DNA of 64,000 nt from JBBRHQ01 sp963815645 (GCA_963815645.1 CAWFHL010000001.1:2418001-2482000), one strand, 5' to 3'. Positions 26,095-36,100 are shown, counted from the first letter of the stretch. Numbers and translations are program-made. The notes: generated by a model from the sequence alone, not told the origin.

Positions 26095-27845
26095 CGGGGC
26101 GCTCGCCCAGAGGGGGCGGTTCGCGCTCCTTCCGTGGCACGCACGTCGCCGAGATCGAGCGACGCGGCCGCTTCGCCGCTGCGGTGCCGTTGTTCGAGCG
26201 GGGCCCCCAGATCGCTCTCGGGCGGGATGGCCGCAAGCTGGACGGCAGGATCGCCCTGGTCGAGTTCGGCGCCGGGGCCGGACGGGTCCTGCGCGAGCTT
26301 GGTTCGGCCGGGGTCGCCCGCGACGTCTCCGTCGCGCTGCTCTGGGAGCACGGCCCGGGGCGGGGGTTCCGCAGCCGCTTCGAGCAGGAGGCCCGCGAGG
26401 CTGCTGTCACGGTCGCCGCAAACCCGGGCCACCGGCGCGACCTCACCGGGCTCGCGACCTTCACCGTCGATCCGGCCTCGGCACGGGATTTCGACGACGC
26501 GGTCTCCGCCCAGCGCGAGGGGGACGGGGTGAGGCTCTGGGTCCACATCGCCGACGTCGCCGCGCACGTGCGGGCGGGCTCCGGGCTCGATCGCGAGGCG
26601 GCCGAGAGGGGAAACAGCACCTACGTGCCGGGGACGGTCGAGCCAATGCTGCCCCCGGTGCTGAGCGACGAGGCATGCAGCCTCGCACCGGGGGTCGATC
26701 GCCTCGCGGTGACCGCGGAGATCGAGCTCGGCTCCGATGCGCGGACCGGATCTTCGCGCTTCTACCGCAGCGTGATCCGCTCCGATGCCCGGCTCGACTA
26801 TGACCAGCTCGATCGGGTCTTCGCCGGTGGCGAGGCCGCGCCCTCCGGGGTGGCGGAGCCCCTGGAGGTCGCACGTGCCGTCGCGTCGGGGCTGGGCGCG
26901 ACCCGCTCCGGCAGCGAGCTCGCGGTCGACTCGCGCGAGCCCGAGTTCGAGTTCGACGACTCCGGCGATGTGCTCCGAGCCCGCGGCGTCGAGCAGACCG
27001 AGGCGCACCGCTTGATCGAGCGCCTGATGATCCTCGCCAACGAGCAGGTCGCCGCTCTGCTCGAGCAGCGCCGGGTTCCGGCGATCTACCGGGTGCACGA
27101 GCAGCCCGACCCGCAGAGGATCGAGTCGATGATCGAGCAGCTCGCCTCGCTCGACCTGCCCACTCCGCCGCTCCCGGAGCAGATGAGCTCGCGGGAGGCC
27201 GCCCACCTCGCCGGTGAGGCAAGCCGCATGGTCGCCGCCGAGGCCGCCCGGCGGGGGCACGGCCGCTCGGCGTATACATCTCTCGTGCTCCGCGCCCTCA
27301 AGCAGGCCCACTACGGCGACCGCAACCTCGGGCACGCCGGCCTCGCCAGCGATGCCTATTGCCACTTCACCTCGCCGATCAGGCGCTACCCGGATCTGGT
27401 CGTCCACCGGGCATTGCTCTCGGCCCTCGGCGAGGGAGAGGAGCCGCCGTCGCGGGGCGAGGTCGCCGATGCCGCCCTCCACTGCTCGGAGCGGGAGCGT
27501 GCCTCGTCGCGGATCGAGCGCGATGCCGACGACGTCTGCTCCGCCTTCCTGCTGGAGCGCGAGCTGCTCGAATCCGGGTGGGAGAAGATGTTCGACGGGG
27601 AGGTCTCGGGTGTGATCGGCGCCGGGGCGTTCGTCGCATTCGGCGGAGAGCTCGGCGACGTCTACGAGGGCTTCCTGCCGGCGAGGAAGCTGCGCGGCGA
27701 GCGGTTCGAGCTGAACCGCGAGGAAACGGCGCTGGCCGGCACCAGGAGCGGTCGCAGGGTTCGCCTCGGCGACCCGGTCGCGGTCAAGGTCGTCAAGGTC
27801 GAGCGCGCCCGCGGTCGGGTCGATCTGGAGCCGGCCGAGGGCTGA
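26091..27845 (+). CDS. rnr: RNase R/II-family 3'-5' exoribonuclease
   Basis: 584 residues from a TTG. A short N-terminal OB region is followed by an RNB catalytic domain (about 115-460) with the metal-binding FTVDPASARDFDDAVS, VHIADVAAHV, CHFTSPIRRYPDLVVHR, and a C-terminal S1 domain. Degrades structured RNA processively. Shorter than the E. coli enzyme (about 813), lacking much of the N-terminal cold-shock region, as in many actinobacteria. The position directly before smpB and tmRNA fits the known RNase R role in trans-translation. Confidence 0.93.
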   Translation: MTGRSPRGGGSRSFRGTHVAEIERRGRFAAAVPLFERGPQIALGRDGRKLDGRIALVEFGAGAGRVLRELGSAGVARDVSVALLWEHGPGRGFRSRFEQEAREAAVTVAANPGHRRDLTGLATFTVDPASARDFDDAVSAQREGDGVRLWVHIADVAAHVRAGSGLDREAAERGNSTYVPGTVEPMLPPVLSDEACSLAPGVDRLAVTAEIELGSDARTGSSRFYRSVIRSDARLDYDQLDRVFAGGEAAPSGVAEPLEVARAVASGLGATRSGSELAVDSREPEFEFDDSGDVLRARGVEQTEAHRLIERLMILANEQVAALLEQRRVPAIYRVHEQPDPQRIESMIEQLASLDLPTPPLPEQMSSREAAHLAGEASRMVAAEAARRGHGRSAYTSLVLRALKQAHYGDRNLGHAGLASDAYCHFTSPIRRYPDLVVHRALLSALGEGEEPPSRGEVADAALHCSERERASSRIERDADDVCSAFLLERELLESGWEKMFDGEVSGVIGAGAFVAFGGELGDVYEGFLPARKLRGERFELNREETALAGTRSGRRVRLGDPVAVKVVKVERARGRVDLEPAEG

Positions 27846-27854
27846 GAGGGCGCG

Positions 27855-28337
27855 ATGGCGAAGTCAAAGAAGAAACGGCCGGCGGCCTCCGGCGACGTCG
27901 CGACCAATCGGCGCGCGAGGTTCCGCTTCACCTACGTGGAGACGATGGAGGCCGGGATCGAGCTGCGCGGCTCCGAGGTGAAGGCCCTGCGCGAGGGAAA
28001 GGCGCAGATGAGCGATGCCTATGCCGTCGTCGAGCGGGGCGAGGTCTGGCTGCGGAACCTGCACATCCCGCCCTATGCCCCTGCGAGCAGCCAGAACCAC
28101 GAGCCCGAGCGGCCGCGGAAGCTGCTGCTGCACCGGGCCGAGATCGAGCGGTTGATCGGGAAGACGGCACAGAAGGGATTGACCCTGATCCCGACGCGGA
28201 TCTACTTCAAGGGTAGTCGGGCGAAGGTCGAGCTGGCACTGGCGCGCGGCAAGGAGGGTCGCGATCGCAGGCGCGAGATCGCCGAGCGCGACGCGAGACG
28301 CGAGGTCGAGCGAGAGCTGAAGGGGCGGATGCGTTGA
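27855..28337 (+). CDS. smpB: SsrA-binding protein SmpB
   Basis: 160 residues. Binds tmRNA and delivers it to stalled ribosomes. Visible: RRARFRFTYVETMEAGIELRGSEVKALREGKAQ, then YVVER-type AYAVVERGEVWLRNLHI, the PERPRKLLLH segment, PTRIYFKGSRAKVELALARGK and a basic C-terminal tail that folds in the decoding centre. Ten bases after rnr; the tmRNA gene lies 2.6 kb downstream. Confidence 0.97.
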   Translation: MAKSKKKRPAASGDVATNRRARFRFTYVETMEAGIELRGSEVKALREGKAQMSDAYAVVERGEVWLRNLHIPPYAPASSQNHEPERPRKLLLHRAEIERLIGKTAQKGLTLIPTRIYFKGSRAKVELALARGKEGRDRRREIAERDARREVERELKGRMR

Positions 28338-28414
28338 TCGCCCGGGCAAGATCGATGCCAGTCGGCCGCTCTTTGACATCCTCTGCGGGCGATGCATGCA
28401 AGGATTCGGAGACG

Positions 28415-30950
28415 ATGCGCAACCGTCTTGCCCTGCCGATCTGCGTCGCCGTGCTGGCGATCGCTGCCATCCTCGCTCCCTCGGCCCAGGCGCTGGGCCG
28501 AACCGGGACCGCCCCGGCTGCGAGCCTCACCGTTGCCAGCGTCACCGACGATGTCCGCAACTTCATTGACGACAACACCGAGTTCATCGTCGGCGGCCTG
28601 GTGGCGGCGATCCTGCTCTTGCTGATCGTGATGACGGTGATCCGCTCCAGCGACAAGAGCAAGCAGGAGAAGGCGGCCCAGGAAGGAGCGCCCGGCGGGT
28701 CGGCGACTGCCCAGCAACCCTCCGTAGCCGCGGGGGCAGCGGCCGGGGCCGCGGCTGGGAACAGGATGAGCCGGGCCGAGCGTAAGCGACTGGAGCGTGA
28801 GCAGAAGCGCGCGGCCCGAAACCAGCAGCGCCGCAAGCGGGCCGAGGACGCGAAGCGCCGCAAGGAGGAGAAGCGCAGGCAGAAGGTGGGCGGCCCAAAG
28901 CCACCTCCGGCCGCAGCTTCGCAAGCGACGCCGACGCCTTCTCCGCCCACAGCCATGGGGACGGCCAACACGGGGCCCGGGGGGACCGTGCCCCAGGGGC
29001 CCGGCACCGTCTCCGTACCCGCTGCTGCTGCTCCCGCGGCGGCGGCGGCAAGCGCCGCGGGTTCTCCGGCGGGACCGCCCGGGAAGCAGAAGAAGGGATT
29101 CAGCCTGTTCGGAGGCAAGAAGAAGCCCGCCGCCCAGACGGCCGCTCCGGCCTCGGCCCCGATCGGCGACGCGGCGGGACAGGCTCCCGGAGTTACGCCC
29201 TCGCAGCCGCCGGCGTCGCCGAAGAAGGTCTCGAAGCGTCAGCAACGCAAGCTGGAGAAGGCCCAGAAGAAGGCGGAGGCCGAGAGGCAGAGGGCGGAGC
29301 AGTTGATCGCGCAGGCGCGCCAGGAGCGCCAGGCCGGAGCCCCCGCCCCGGCACAGGCGGAGGGCGTTTCGCCCGGGACCGCAGCGGCTGCGGCGGGCGC
29401 CGCCGCGGTGGGCGTGGCCGCCGCGGGAGCAGCGCGTGGGAGTCAGCCCGCGCAGGCGCCTCAGACACCTCCACCACAGACACCGGAGCAGTCACCGCCG
29501 GGTCCGCAACCGCCGCAGCCCCCGACCCCCGAGCCCCCGCCGACCCAGAGCCTGGAGCTGCCTCCGACGCCGCCGCCTGCGCAGCAGCAGCCTCCGCAGC
29601 CGCCTCCGCCGCCTGCCCCCGATGCGCCGTCGCCCGCCCCGCAGCCGTTCGGCCCACCGGCGGCAGAGGCTCCCGGCGATGCCGCCGAGCGACAGGCGGC
29701 GCTGGAGGCCGAGCAGCGGGTTCGCTCCAAGGTGGAGCAGCTGCGTCGTGAGGAGGAGCGGATCCGCACCGAGAGTGAGCGGCGGCTTCAGGAGGCCGAG
29801 CGGCTCCAGCAGGCCACCGCTGAGCAGGCCTCCATCCAGCAGCAGGGGGACGTCCAGGCAGAGGAAGCGGAGCGGATTCGCGCCGAGGCGGAGCGCAGGG
29901 CGCAGGCCGAGGCGGACGAGCGCGTCCGCCAGGAGGCCGAACGGGCCCGGATCGAGGCGCAGCAACGTGCCCAGGCCGAGGCCCAGGCGGCGGCTGAGCA
30001 GGCCCGCCGCGAGGCCGACGAGCGCGTCCGCGCCGAGGCCGAGAGGGCGCGCGCCGAGGCCGAGGAGCGGGCCAGAGCTGAGGCGGAGCGAGAGCGCGCG
30101 CCGAGGCCGAGGAGAAGGCTCGTGCCGAGGCAGTGGCGGCCACGACGCCGCCGTGCACAGGAGCCGCCCGCCGGCCCCCGAGGGGCCCGCGGTCGACGCC
30201 GGAGCCAACGGCCTCGGCTGCGACAATCGAGCGAGCAGGCGCTGAGCGAGGCGCAGGCACGACTGCGGGAGATCGAGGAGCGAACACAGGAGGCCGAGAG
30301 AAGGGCGGCGGCCGCCGAGCAGGTCGCCCGTCAAAAGGCGGAAGAGGAGGCTCGCCGGCGGGCCGAGGAGGAGCGGCGCCAGCGCGAGCTCCAGCAGGTG
30401 CTCGAGAACGTCGCCGAGGCCGAGCGCCGGGCCGAGGAAGCCGAGCAGCGCGCTGCGGCCGCGGAGCAGGCAGCGGGGGCGACCCCGCCAGCGCCGGCCG
30501 CCTCCTTCGTCGATCCCCAGCCGCCTCACGGCGGCTGCGCCCCCGCCCCCACCACCCTCTGCACCGGCGCCTGATCAAGCAGCTCCGGCGCCACACGAAC
30601 CGCCGCCGCCGGCCGAGGCGGCTCCGCCCCTGCCCTCGCCCTCACAGACTCAGCCGCCCCCGCAGCCGCCCGCCCCGCCGCCGCCCCAGCAAGCCGCCCC
30701 GGCCTCGGGCGTCCCCCAGCCTCCGGCGGCGCCCGATCAGGCTCCGGCGGCTTCGGCGCCGGGCGCGATCAACCTGAACACGGCGAGCTTCGACGACCTC
30801 CGCAACGCCCGCCTCTCCGTGACCCAGGCGACCAGGGTGCTGGCCTATCGCGAGCGCCTCGGCGGCTACCGCTCGGTCGACGACCTGGACGGCGTACCCG
30901 GCTTCCCCGCCGATTTCCTGGCGGAGCTGAAGCGCAGCGCCACCGTCTGA
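28415..30950 (+). CDS. membrane protein with Pro-rich, coiled-coil and C-terminal HhH (ComEA-like) domains, frameshifted
   Basis: Start at the ATG 28415, which opens a signal/anchor (LALPICVAVLAIAAILAP). A second membrane helix follows near residue 65 (IVGGLVAAILLLLIVMTVI). Next come a long Ala/Lys/Arg region, a proline-rich block (about 29440-29690) and a charged coiled coil rich in Glu/Arg/Ala (about 29690-30480). One or more shifts occur at 30100-30235 and one near 30530. The final frame reads INLNTASFDDLRNARL and YRSVDDLDGVPGFP to the stop at 30950, a helix-hairpin-helix like ComEA, which binds DNA. Role unknown; envelope-bound DNA contact is a guess. Confidence 0.55.
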
Positions 30951-30976
30951 CCCGTACAATTGGGGCGACATAGCAC

Positions 30977-31334
30977 GGGGACGACATGGCTTCGACGTGG
31001 TCGTCAGTGCGAACGGTTGCAGGCCGAGGTTCCCGGAGGCCTCGTAAAACCCCGGGAAAAACCAATACGTGCGGACCATGAGTTCGCCCTCGCCGCTTAG
31101 TTAGTAGCTAAGCGATGAGAGTCGGTCCTCCCTCGCCCGTGGGGAGGGGCACCGGCTTCAGAAACGGGCTCACCCGAAGCGGCCCGCCTCCGCCGCCAGG
31201 GGAAATCCAGGGGGCTGGCTTCCCGGCAGTGCCCGCCGGCTCGGACACCGGGAAGCGAGACCGAAGAGCCGGCTAAGCCTGTAGACGCCTTCGTAACGCG
31301 GTCGCGGACGCCGGTTCGATTCCGGCCGTCTCCA
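30977..31334 (+). ncRNA. ssrA: transfer-messenger RNA
   Basis: 358 nt. The 5' end GGGGACG pairs with 3' CGTCTCC in the tRNA-like acceptor stem (one G-U), with GGTTCGATTCC as the T-arm. The tag reading frame most likely resumes at GCG 31071 and encodes ADHEFALAA before TAG at 31098, fitting the usual ALAA ending. CCA is not encoded (the sequence continues A-TCG). TACAAT at 30955-30960 may be part of its promoter. Located downstream of smpB. Rescues stalled ribosomes and tags the product for proteolysis. Confidence 0.95.
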
Positions 31335-31389
31335 TCGAAAGTGAATACCGCGGCGGGCACGGGGTGCGCCCGGCCCGCCGCGGCGAACC

Positions 31390-31890
31390 TCAGTTCGACC
31401 AGTTCGAGGCCTCCGCGTAGCGCAGCGAGCCGGGCGTGGTCAGGTTCTCGCCGGTCTCCAGCAGCGTCTTCAGGCCGGAGAGGATCATCGGCCAGCCCCC
31501 GAACAGCTCTCCGCTGGCGTCCTCGGGCAACTGATCGTGGATGACCCGGAGCTGGCAGGAGTCCTCGACCTGCTCGATCTCCCAGGTGACCCTCGATGAC
31601 CCGGCTGACTTCACCTCGTCGCTCCAAAGGGCATTGAAGCTCTGCACCAGCCGGCGCGGCGGGTCGACCTCGAGGTTCTCGCCCGTCGCGATGTCGATCA
31701 CCCCGGGGACCCCGGAGCGGTACTCCGATCCCGGCGTCCAGTCCGAGGTCGTCTGCACCCCGAAGCTGTATTTGGCGCGCATCTCGGAATCTGTGATCGC
31801 CTCCCAGAGACGCTCCGGCGTCGTCTTGATGTAGATCTCGAAAACAGTCATCGTCCCGGCGCCGTCGACCACTATGTACTCCACCATCAT
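31390..31890 (-). CDS. SRPBCC/AHSA1-type START-domain protein
   Basis: 166 residues of the Aha1/START-like fold: MTVFEIYIKTTPERLWEAITDSE at the N-terminus, SDWTPGSEYR and VDPPRRLVQSF, WPMILSGLKTLLETGE at the C-terminal helix. These proteins bind hydrophobic ligands; the ligand here is unknown. The start overlaps the stop of the ArsR gene (ATGA), the common regulator-ligand-binder pair. Convergent with the tmRNA gene. Confidence 0.85.
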   Translation of the reverse strand: MMVEYIVVDGAGTMTVFEIYIKTTPERLWEAITDSEMRAKYSFGVQTTSDWTPGSEYRSGVPGVIDIATGENLEVDPPRRLVQSFNALWSDEVKSAGSSRVTWEIEQVEDSCQLRVIHDQLPEDASGELFGGWPMILSGLKTLLETGENLTTPGSLRYAEASNWSN

Positions 31891-32195
31891 TCCTCCTCGA
31901 GCTCTCGCTTCAGGCCGCTGAGCGTCGCCGCCAGCGGCTCTGCGTACTTACTCACCCAGCGGTCGTGGATGAGCCGGATAGGGACCGGGTTGAGGAAGTG
32001 CAGCTTCTCGCGGCCGCGCCTCCTGGTGGTCAGAAGGCCCGCTTCCTCGAGCACCCTCAGATGCTTCATGACGCCGAATCGCGTCATCGGCAGTCCCCGC
32101 TCGAGCGCGCTCAGCGTCTGCCCGTCCTGCTCGAACAAGCGGTCGAGCAGCGTGCGGCGCGTCGGGTCTGCGAGGGCTCTGAATACCGCGTCCAA
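31887..32195 (-). CDS. ArsR-family transcriptional repressor
   Basis: 102 residues: winged helix with DAVFRALADPTRRTLLDRL at the start and recognition helix MTRFGVMKHLRVLEEAGLL. No Cys-rich metal site is seen. This subgroup typically pairs with AHSA1 proteins. Probably autoregulates through the palindrome 14 bp upstream of its start at 32209-32228. Confidence 0.9.
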   Translation of the reverse strand: MDAVFRALADPTRRTLLDRLFEQDGQTLSALERGLPMTRFGVMKHLRVLEEAGLLTTRRRGREKLHFLNPVPIRLIHDRWVSKYAEPLAATLSGLKRELEEE

Positions 32196-32208
32196 TGCGC
32201 CGGAGTAT

Positions 32209-32228
32209 ATGTGACCAAATAGTCACAT
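32209..32228. promoter_or_regulatory. palindromic operator of the ArsR gene
   Basis: Perfect inverted repeat ATGTGAC-N6-GTCACAT centred 24 bp upstream of the ArsR start. The inner ACCAAATAGT resembles the ACCA-NN-TGGT type operators of ArsR/AHSA1 pairs. The half-site gap differs from the CRP-like sites elsewhere in the window (N8 rather than N6 between TGTGA and TCACA). Confidence 0.6.
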
Positions 32229-32286
32229 GTCAAATCGACCACATGCCGCAGGGTGATGGCGGCGGTTCGCGGCTAGGCTCATCGGG

Positions 32287-33100
32287 ATGAGCGAAGCGGG
32301 GACCCGAACCGTCCAGCTGCAGCGGGGAGAGGCCTTCCTGGGCGCTTCACCAGGCTGACCCGTTCGTGATCCCCAATCCTTGGGACCTCGGTTCGGCCAA
32401 GGCGCTGGCGGCACTCGGCTTCAAGGCGCTGGCGACGACTAGCTCCGGGTTCGCCTTCACCCAGGGACTGCCGGATGGGAGCGCAACCCTGGAGCAGGTC
32501 CTCGCGCACGTCGGGGCGCTGGCCGGGGCCACCTCGTTGCCCGTATCGGTCGACCTCGAGAACGGCTACGGCGCCGAGCCGGAGGCCGCGGCGCAGGCGA
32601 TCTCCGGTGCTGCCGAAGCCGGCGCCGTGGGTGGCTCGATCGAGGACTTCGACCGTGAGAGCGGGATCTACGACCTCGCGCACTCGGCTGAGCGGGTGGC
32701 CGCCGCCTCGGAGGCGGCCCGCTCGCTCGACTTCCCGTTCACGCTGACCGCCCGGGCGGAGAACCAAATCCGCGGTAACCCCGATCTCGATGACACGATC
32801 GCCAGGCTGCGGGCCTACGAGGAGGCCGGCGCGGACGTTCTCTTTGCGCCGGGACTGGACAGCGGCGAGGCGGTGAGGGCCGTCTGCGAGGCCGTTTCAA
32901 AGCCGGTCAACGTCCTCGCCCGCCCGGGACTCTCGATGGAGCAGATCGCCACCGCCGGCGCGCAGCGCGTCAGTGTCGGAGGCAGCCTTGCCTGGGTCGC
33001 CTACGCCGCGATGGCCGAGGCCGTGGAGGGCATTCGGGACTCGGGGGACTTCTCGTCGCTCGGCGTCCGCCCGCCGATCCGGGAATGGCTCGGAGGCTGA
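32287..33100 (+). CDS. isocitrate lyase/PEP mutase-family protein (frameshifted N-terminus)
   Basis: The ATG at 32287 begins MSEAGTRTVQLQRGEAFLGA. A one-base shift near 32342 is needed to continue with ALHQADPFVIPNPWD, after which the frame is open to 33100. About 270 residues once joined. TIM-barrel motifs: VIPNPWDLGSAKAL, TTSSGFAFTQG, PVSVDLENGYG (metal-binding Asp), GSIEDFDR, LTARAENQIRGNPDLDDTI, ADVLFAPGL. Enzymes of the group cleave or rearrange C-C/C-P bonds of oxo acids; substrate unknown. Confidence 0.8.
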
Positions 33101-33101
33101 G

Positions 33102-33605
33102 TTGGAGGTCTGGGTCGTGGCCGCCAGCAGATACGGGAGCACCAGGGAGATCGCCGAGGCGATCACCGATGAGCTGCGGGGCGACGGACGCGATTGCCGC
33201 ACCCTCGCGGTGGAGGAGATCCGCAACTTCACGGGGGCGGGCGCCGTCATCCTCGGCAGCGCCGTCTATGCCGGCCGCTGGCTGAAGCCGGCCCGAAAGC
33301 TGCTCGCAGGGCACGGCTCCGAGCTGCGGGGCCGCCCTGCCTGGCTGTTCAGCAGCGGGCCGACCGGGGCCCCGCCGCTTCCTGCGGAGGCCGAGCCGGT
33401 CGGGATCGCGGAGGCGATCGAGGCCACCGGCGCAAGGGGGCACGAGGTCTTCGCCGGGCGGATCGAGCTGGGGCGGCTGAAGCGCAGGGAGCGGCTGCTG
33501 GTCAGCGCGATGCGCGCCCCGCTCGGCGATTTTCGCGACTGGGCGGAGATCCGCCGCTGGGCCCGCTCGATCGGCGGGGAGTTGGATGCAACCGAGAGCG
33601 CCTAG
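33102..33605 (+). CDS. flavodoxin-domain protein (HemG-like)
   Basis: 167 residues from a TTG just after the preceding stop. Starts VWVVAASRYGSTREIAEAI, the FMN phosphate-binding loop region, followed by GAVILGSAVYAGRW and RPAWLFSSGPTG, a pattern of the flavodoxin_5/protoporphyrinogen IX dehydrogenase-like family. Cytosolic one- or two-electron carrier; the partner could be the amine oxidase encoded next, which overlaps it by 20 bp. Confidence 0.75.
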   Translation: MEVWVVAASRYGSTREIAEAITDELRGDGRDCRTLAVEEIRNFTGAGAVILGSAVYAGRWLKPARKLLAGHGSELRGRPAWLFSSGPTGAPPLPAEAEPVGIAEAIEATGARGHEVFAGRIELGRLKRRERLLVSAMRAPLGDFRDWAEIRRWARSIGGELDATESA

Positions 33606-35157
33606 CGCCCCCTCGCGGATCGGCGGGGATTCCCGGACGATCTCGCGGCGCGGATTCCTCGGCCGCGGTCTGGTGCTCGGAGGGGCGCTGATTGCGGCGG
33701 GGCCGCTCGCGGCCTGCGGGGCCTCCGGGGAGGCTCCCGCGGAAGAGCGGCGCAGGGTGGTGATCGTCGGCGCGGGCCTGGCCGGGCTGACCTGCGCTCA
33801 CCGGTTGCGAGGTCACGGCTTGGAGGCCAGCTTGTACGAGGCCCGCCCCGACCGGGTCGGCGGCCGCTGCTGGACGGCGCGCGGCTTCGCCGCCGACCAG
33901 GTCGCCGAGCACGGGGGAGAGTTCATCGACAGCGACCATGCTCGGATCCGCGCACTTGCGGCCGAGCTCGGGCTCGGCCTCGAGGACGGGGTGGCATGGG
34001 AGCGGCGGCGCGCCGGGGTCGTCTCGCTCTTATATCTGGACGGCTCCCCGCGAAAACGACGGGAGATCCTGCGCGGATTCCCGGCCGTCAAGCGGCGCCT
34101 GCGCGAGGACGCGAGGCGGACGGGATACCTGACCGACGGCTACGACAGCCTTGTGGCGCGGCGCTTCGACGCGACCAGCGCGGCGGCCTGGCTGGAGCGG
34201 AACGTCCCGGGCGGGTCGCGTTCGCCGCTCGGCGAGCTCCTCTCGGAGTACCTCTCGGACGAGTTCGGCCTCGATCCGGGCCGCCTCTCCGCGACCAACC
34301 TCTTCTACATCCTGGAGGAGCCCGGCGCCGACCCGGCCTCCAGCGACGGCTCGGACGAGCGCTACCACGTCCGCGGCGGCAACGATCAGATCCCCCGGCG
34401 GCTGGCATCCGGCCTGCCAGCCGGCAGCTTGCATTTGGACGCCCCGCTGGAGGCGTTGTGGCGACGTCGCGACGGCTCCTACGGGTTGCGCTTCGGCGGT
34501 GTCCGCCCCGACGTCGCCGCCGACAGGGTGGTGCTGGCGATCCCGTTCGCGACCCTGCGCCGGGTCGATCTCGCGCACGCCGGTCTCAGCCGGCTGAAAC
34601 GGAAGGCGATCGAGCAGTTGGGAATGGGGACGAATGCGAAGTTGTTGATGCAATTTCGCCACCGCCCCGCGCACTTCCGGCGCTGGAACGGGGAACTGGT
34701 CAGCGACCACCCGCTGTTCGACACTTGGGACACATCGCTGACCCAGCCCGGGCGCCCGGGGCTGCTGACCGTCTACACCGGTGGTGCCGCGGGCACCCGC
34801 TACAGAGGCGGTCGCCCCCACGGGCCGGCGCCCGCGCCGGTCGTCCGCGAGACCCTGGCGGCGCTGGAGCGCTCGGTCCCGGGGATCAGCGCCGACTTCA
34901 ACGGCCGAGCCTGGCTCGACCAGTGGTCGTCCGATCCTGGTCGCGGGGCTCCTACGCAGCGTTCCTCCCGGGACAGGTCACCGGATTCCTCGGCGCGATC
35001 GCCCGGCCCGAGCGCGGCGTTCATTTCGCCGGCGAGCACACCTCGGTCGCCTACCAGGGCTTCCTCGAGGGGGCGGTCGAATCGGGGGAGCGCTTGCGCC
35101 CGCGAGGTCCTCGGCCCGAGGGCCGCCGCCTTGCACGGCGCGAACGCATTCGCTTAG
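33586..35157 (+). CDS. flavin monoamine oxidase family protein, Tat-exported lipoprotein (two frameshifts)
   Basis: About 520 residues. SRRGFLGRGLVLGGALIAA gives a twin-arginine signal, followed by PLAACG, a possible lipobox. FAD site VVIVGAGLAGLTCAHRL and the amine-oxidase GG motif VGGRCWT, then EHGGEFID. Near 34937 the frame shifts: SRGSYAAFLPGQVTGFLGAI and HFAGEHTSVAYQGFLEGAVESGE, the C-terminal FAD signature, are read in the next frame, and near 35092 it shifts back to CAREVLG. Oxidises primary amines to aldehydes with H2O2; substrate unknown. Next to an amino-acid ABC transporter. Confidence 0.8.
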   Translation: MQPRAPSAPSRIGGDSRTISRRGFLGRGLVLGGALIAAGPLAACGASGEAPAEERRRVVIVGAGLAGLTCAHRLRGHGLEASLYEARPDRVGGRCWTARGFAADQVAEHGGEFIDSDHARIRALAAELGLGLEDGVAWERRRAGVVSLLYLDGSPRKRREILRGFPAVKRRLREDARRTGYLTDGYDSLVARRFDATSAAAWLERNVPGGSRSPLGELLSEYLSDEFGLDPGRLSATNLFYILEEPGADPASSDGSDERYHVRGGNDQIPRRLASGLPAGSLHLDAPLEALWRRRDGSYGLRFGGVRPDVAADRVVLAIPFATLRRVDLAHAGLSRLKRKAIEQLGMGTNAKLLMQFRHRPAHFRRWNGELVSDHPLFDTWDTSLTQPGRPGLLTVYTGGAAGTRYRGGRPHGPAPAPVVRETLAALERSVPGISADFNGRAWLDQWSSDPGRGAPTQRSSRDRSPDSSARSPGPSAAFISPASTPRSPTRASSRGRSNRGSACAREVLGPRAAALHGANAFA

Positions 35158-35192
35158 GATTGCCGCAGAAGCTCGTCCCGCCCCACCTGACC

Positions 35193-36048
35193 GTGCCCCG
35201 ACTGCCAGCCGCCCTCGCTCTTTTCGCCTTCCTCGGCGCGATCGTCGCCGGCTGTGGCTCGAGCAGCGATACCACCAGCGAGGTCGCGGGAGCCACGGGC
35301 TGCACCCCGGCGAAGCTCGCCACCCACGTCAAGGGCAAGCTGACCGTGGCCACCGACAAGCCGGCCTATCCGCCTTACTTCGAGGACGACGATCCGACCA
35401 ACGGCAAGGGCTTCGAAAGCGCCGTCGCATACGCGATCGCCGACCAGCTCGGCTACCCGAAGTCGAAGGTGGTGTGGACAGAGGAGCCGTTCAATGCCTC
35501 CTACGCCCCTGGCCCGAAGGACTTCGATTTCGACGTCAACCAGATCTCGATCACGCCGGCCCGCTCAAAGCAGGTGGACTTCACGGCTCCCTACTACACC
35601 GCGAACCAGGCCGTGGTCGCGCTGAAGGGCTCGGACGCGGCGAAGGCGACCTCCCTCGCCGACCTCAGCGATGCGACGATCGGCGTGCAGATCGGCACCA
35701 CCAGCCTCGACGCCGTCAACAACGTGATCAAGCCGTCCACCGATCCCAAGGTCTTCGACAACTCCAACGACGTGGTCACTGCGTTGAAGCAGGGCCAGGT
35801 CGACGCGGTCGTCGTCGACGTCCCGACCGCGCTCTACCTGACCGCGGTCCAGGTGCCCAAGGCGACGGTGGTCGGCCAGTTCCCGGCGCCGGGGGGCGAT
35901 CGCTGGGGGGCGCTGCTCAGCAAGGGCTCGGCGCTCACCGCGTGCGTCTCGAAGGCGATCGACGTCGTTGCGCTCCTCGGGCCAGCTGCAGCAGATCACC
36001 AACCGCTGGATGAGCCAGGCGGCGGGGGCTCCGAAGCTCTCCAGCTGA
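35193..36048 (+). CDS. amino-acid ABC transporter substrate-binding lipoprotein (frameshifted C-terminus)
   Basis: GTG start 35193 gives a lipoprotein signal (LPAALALFAFLGAIVAGC). Mature protein of the family 3 type: LTVATDKPAYPPYFEDD, GFESAVAYAIADQLG, FDFDVNQISITPARSKQVDFTAPYY and VGVQIGTTS-like signatures, so it probably binds polar amino acids or amines. Near 35970 one base is off; the continued frame GQLQQITNRWMSQ ends at 36048. Followed 52 bp later by the permease gene. Confidence 0.88.
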
Positions 36049-36100
36049 GGCTCCGGGACGGCCCGAAGCCGTCCCACCGTGCGGTCAGAATCGGCGTTCC

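Noticed and set aside
28207..29245. Long minus-strand open frames opposite smpB and the HhH protein gene
   Set aside because: No homology or start signals; codon pattern is the complement of the plus-strand genes.
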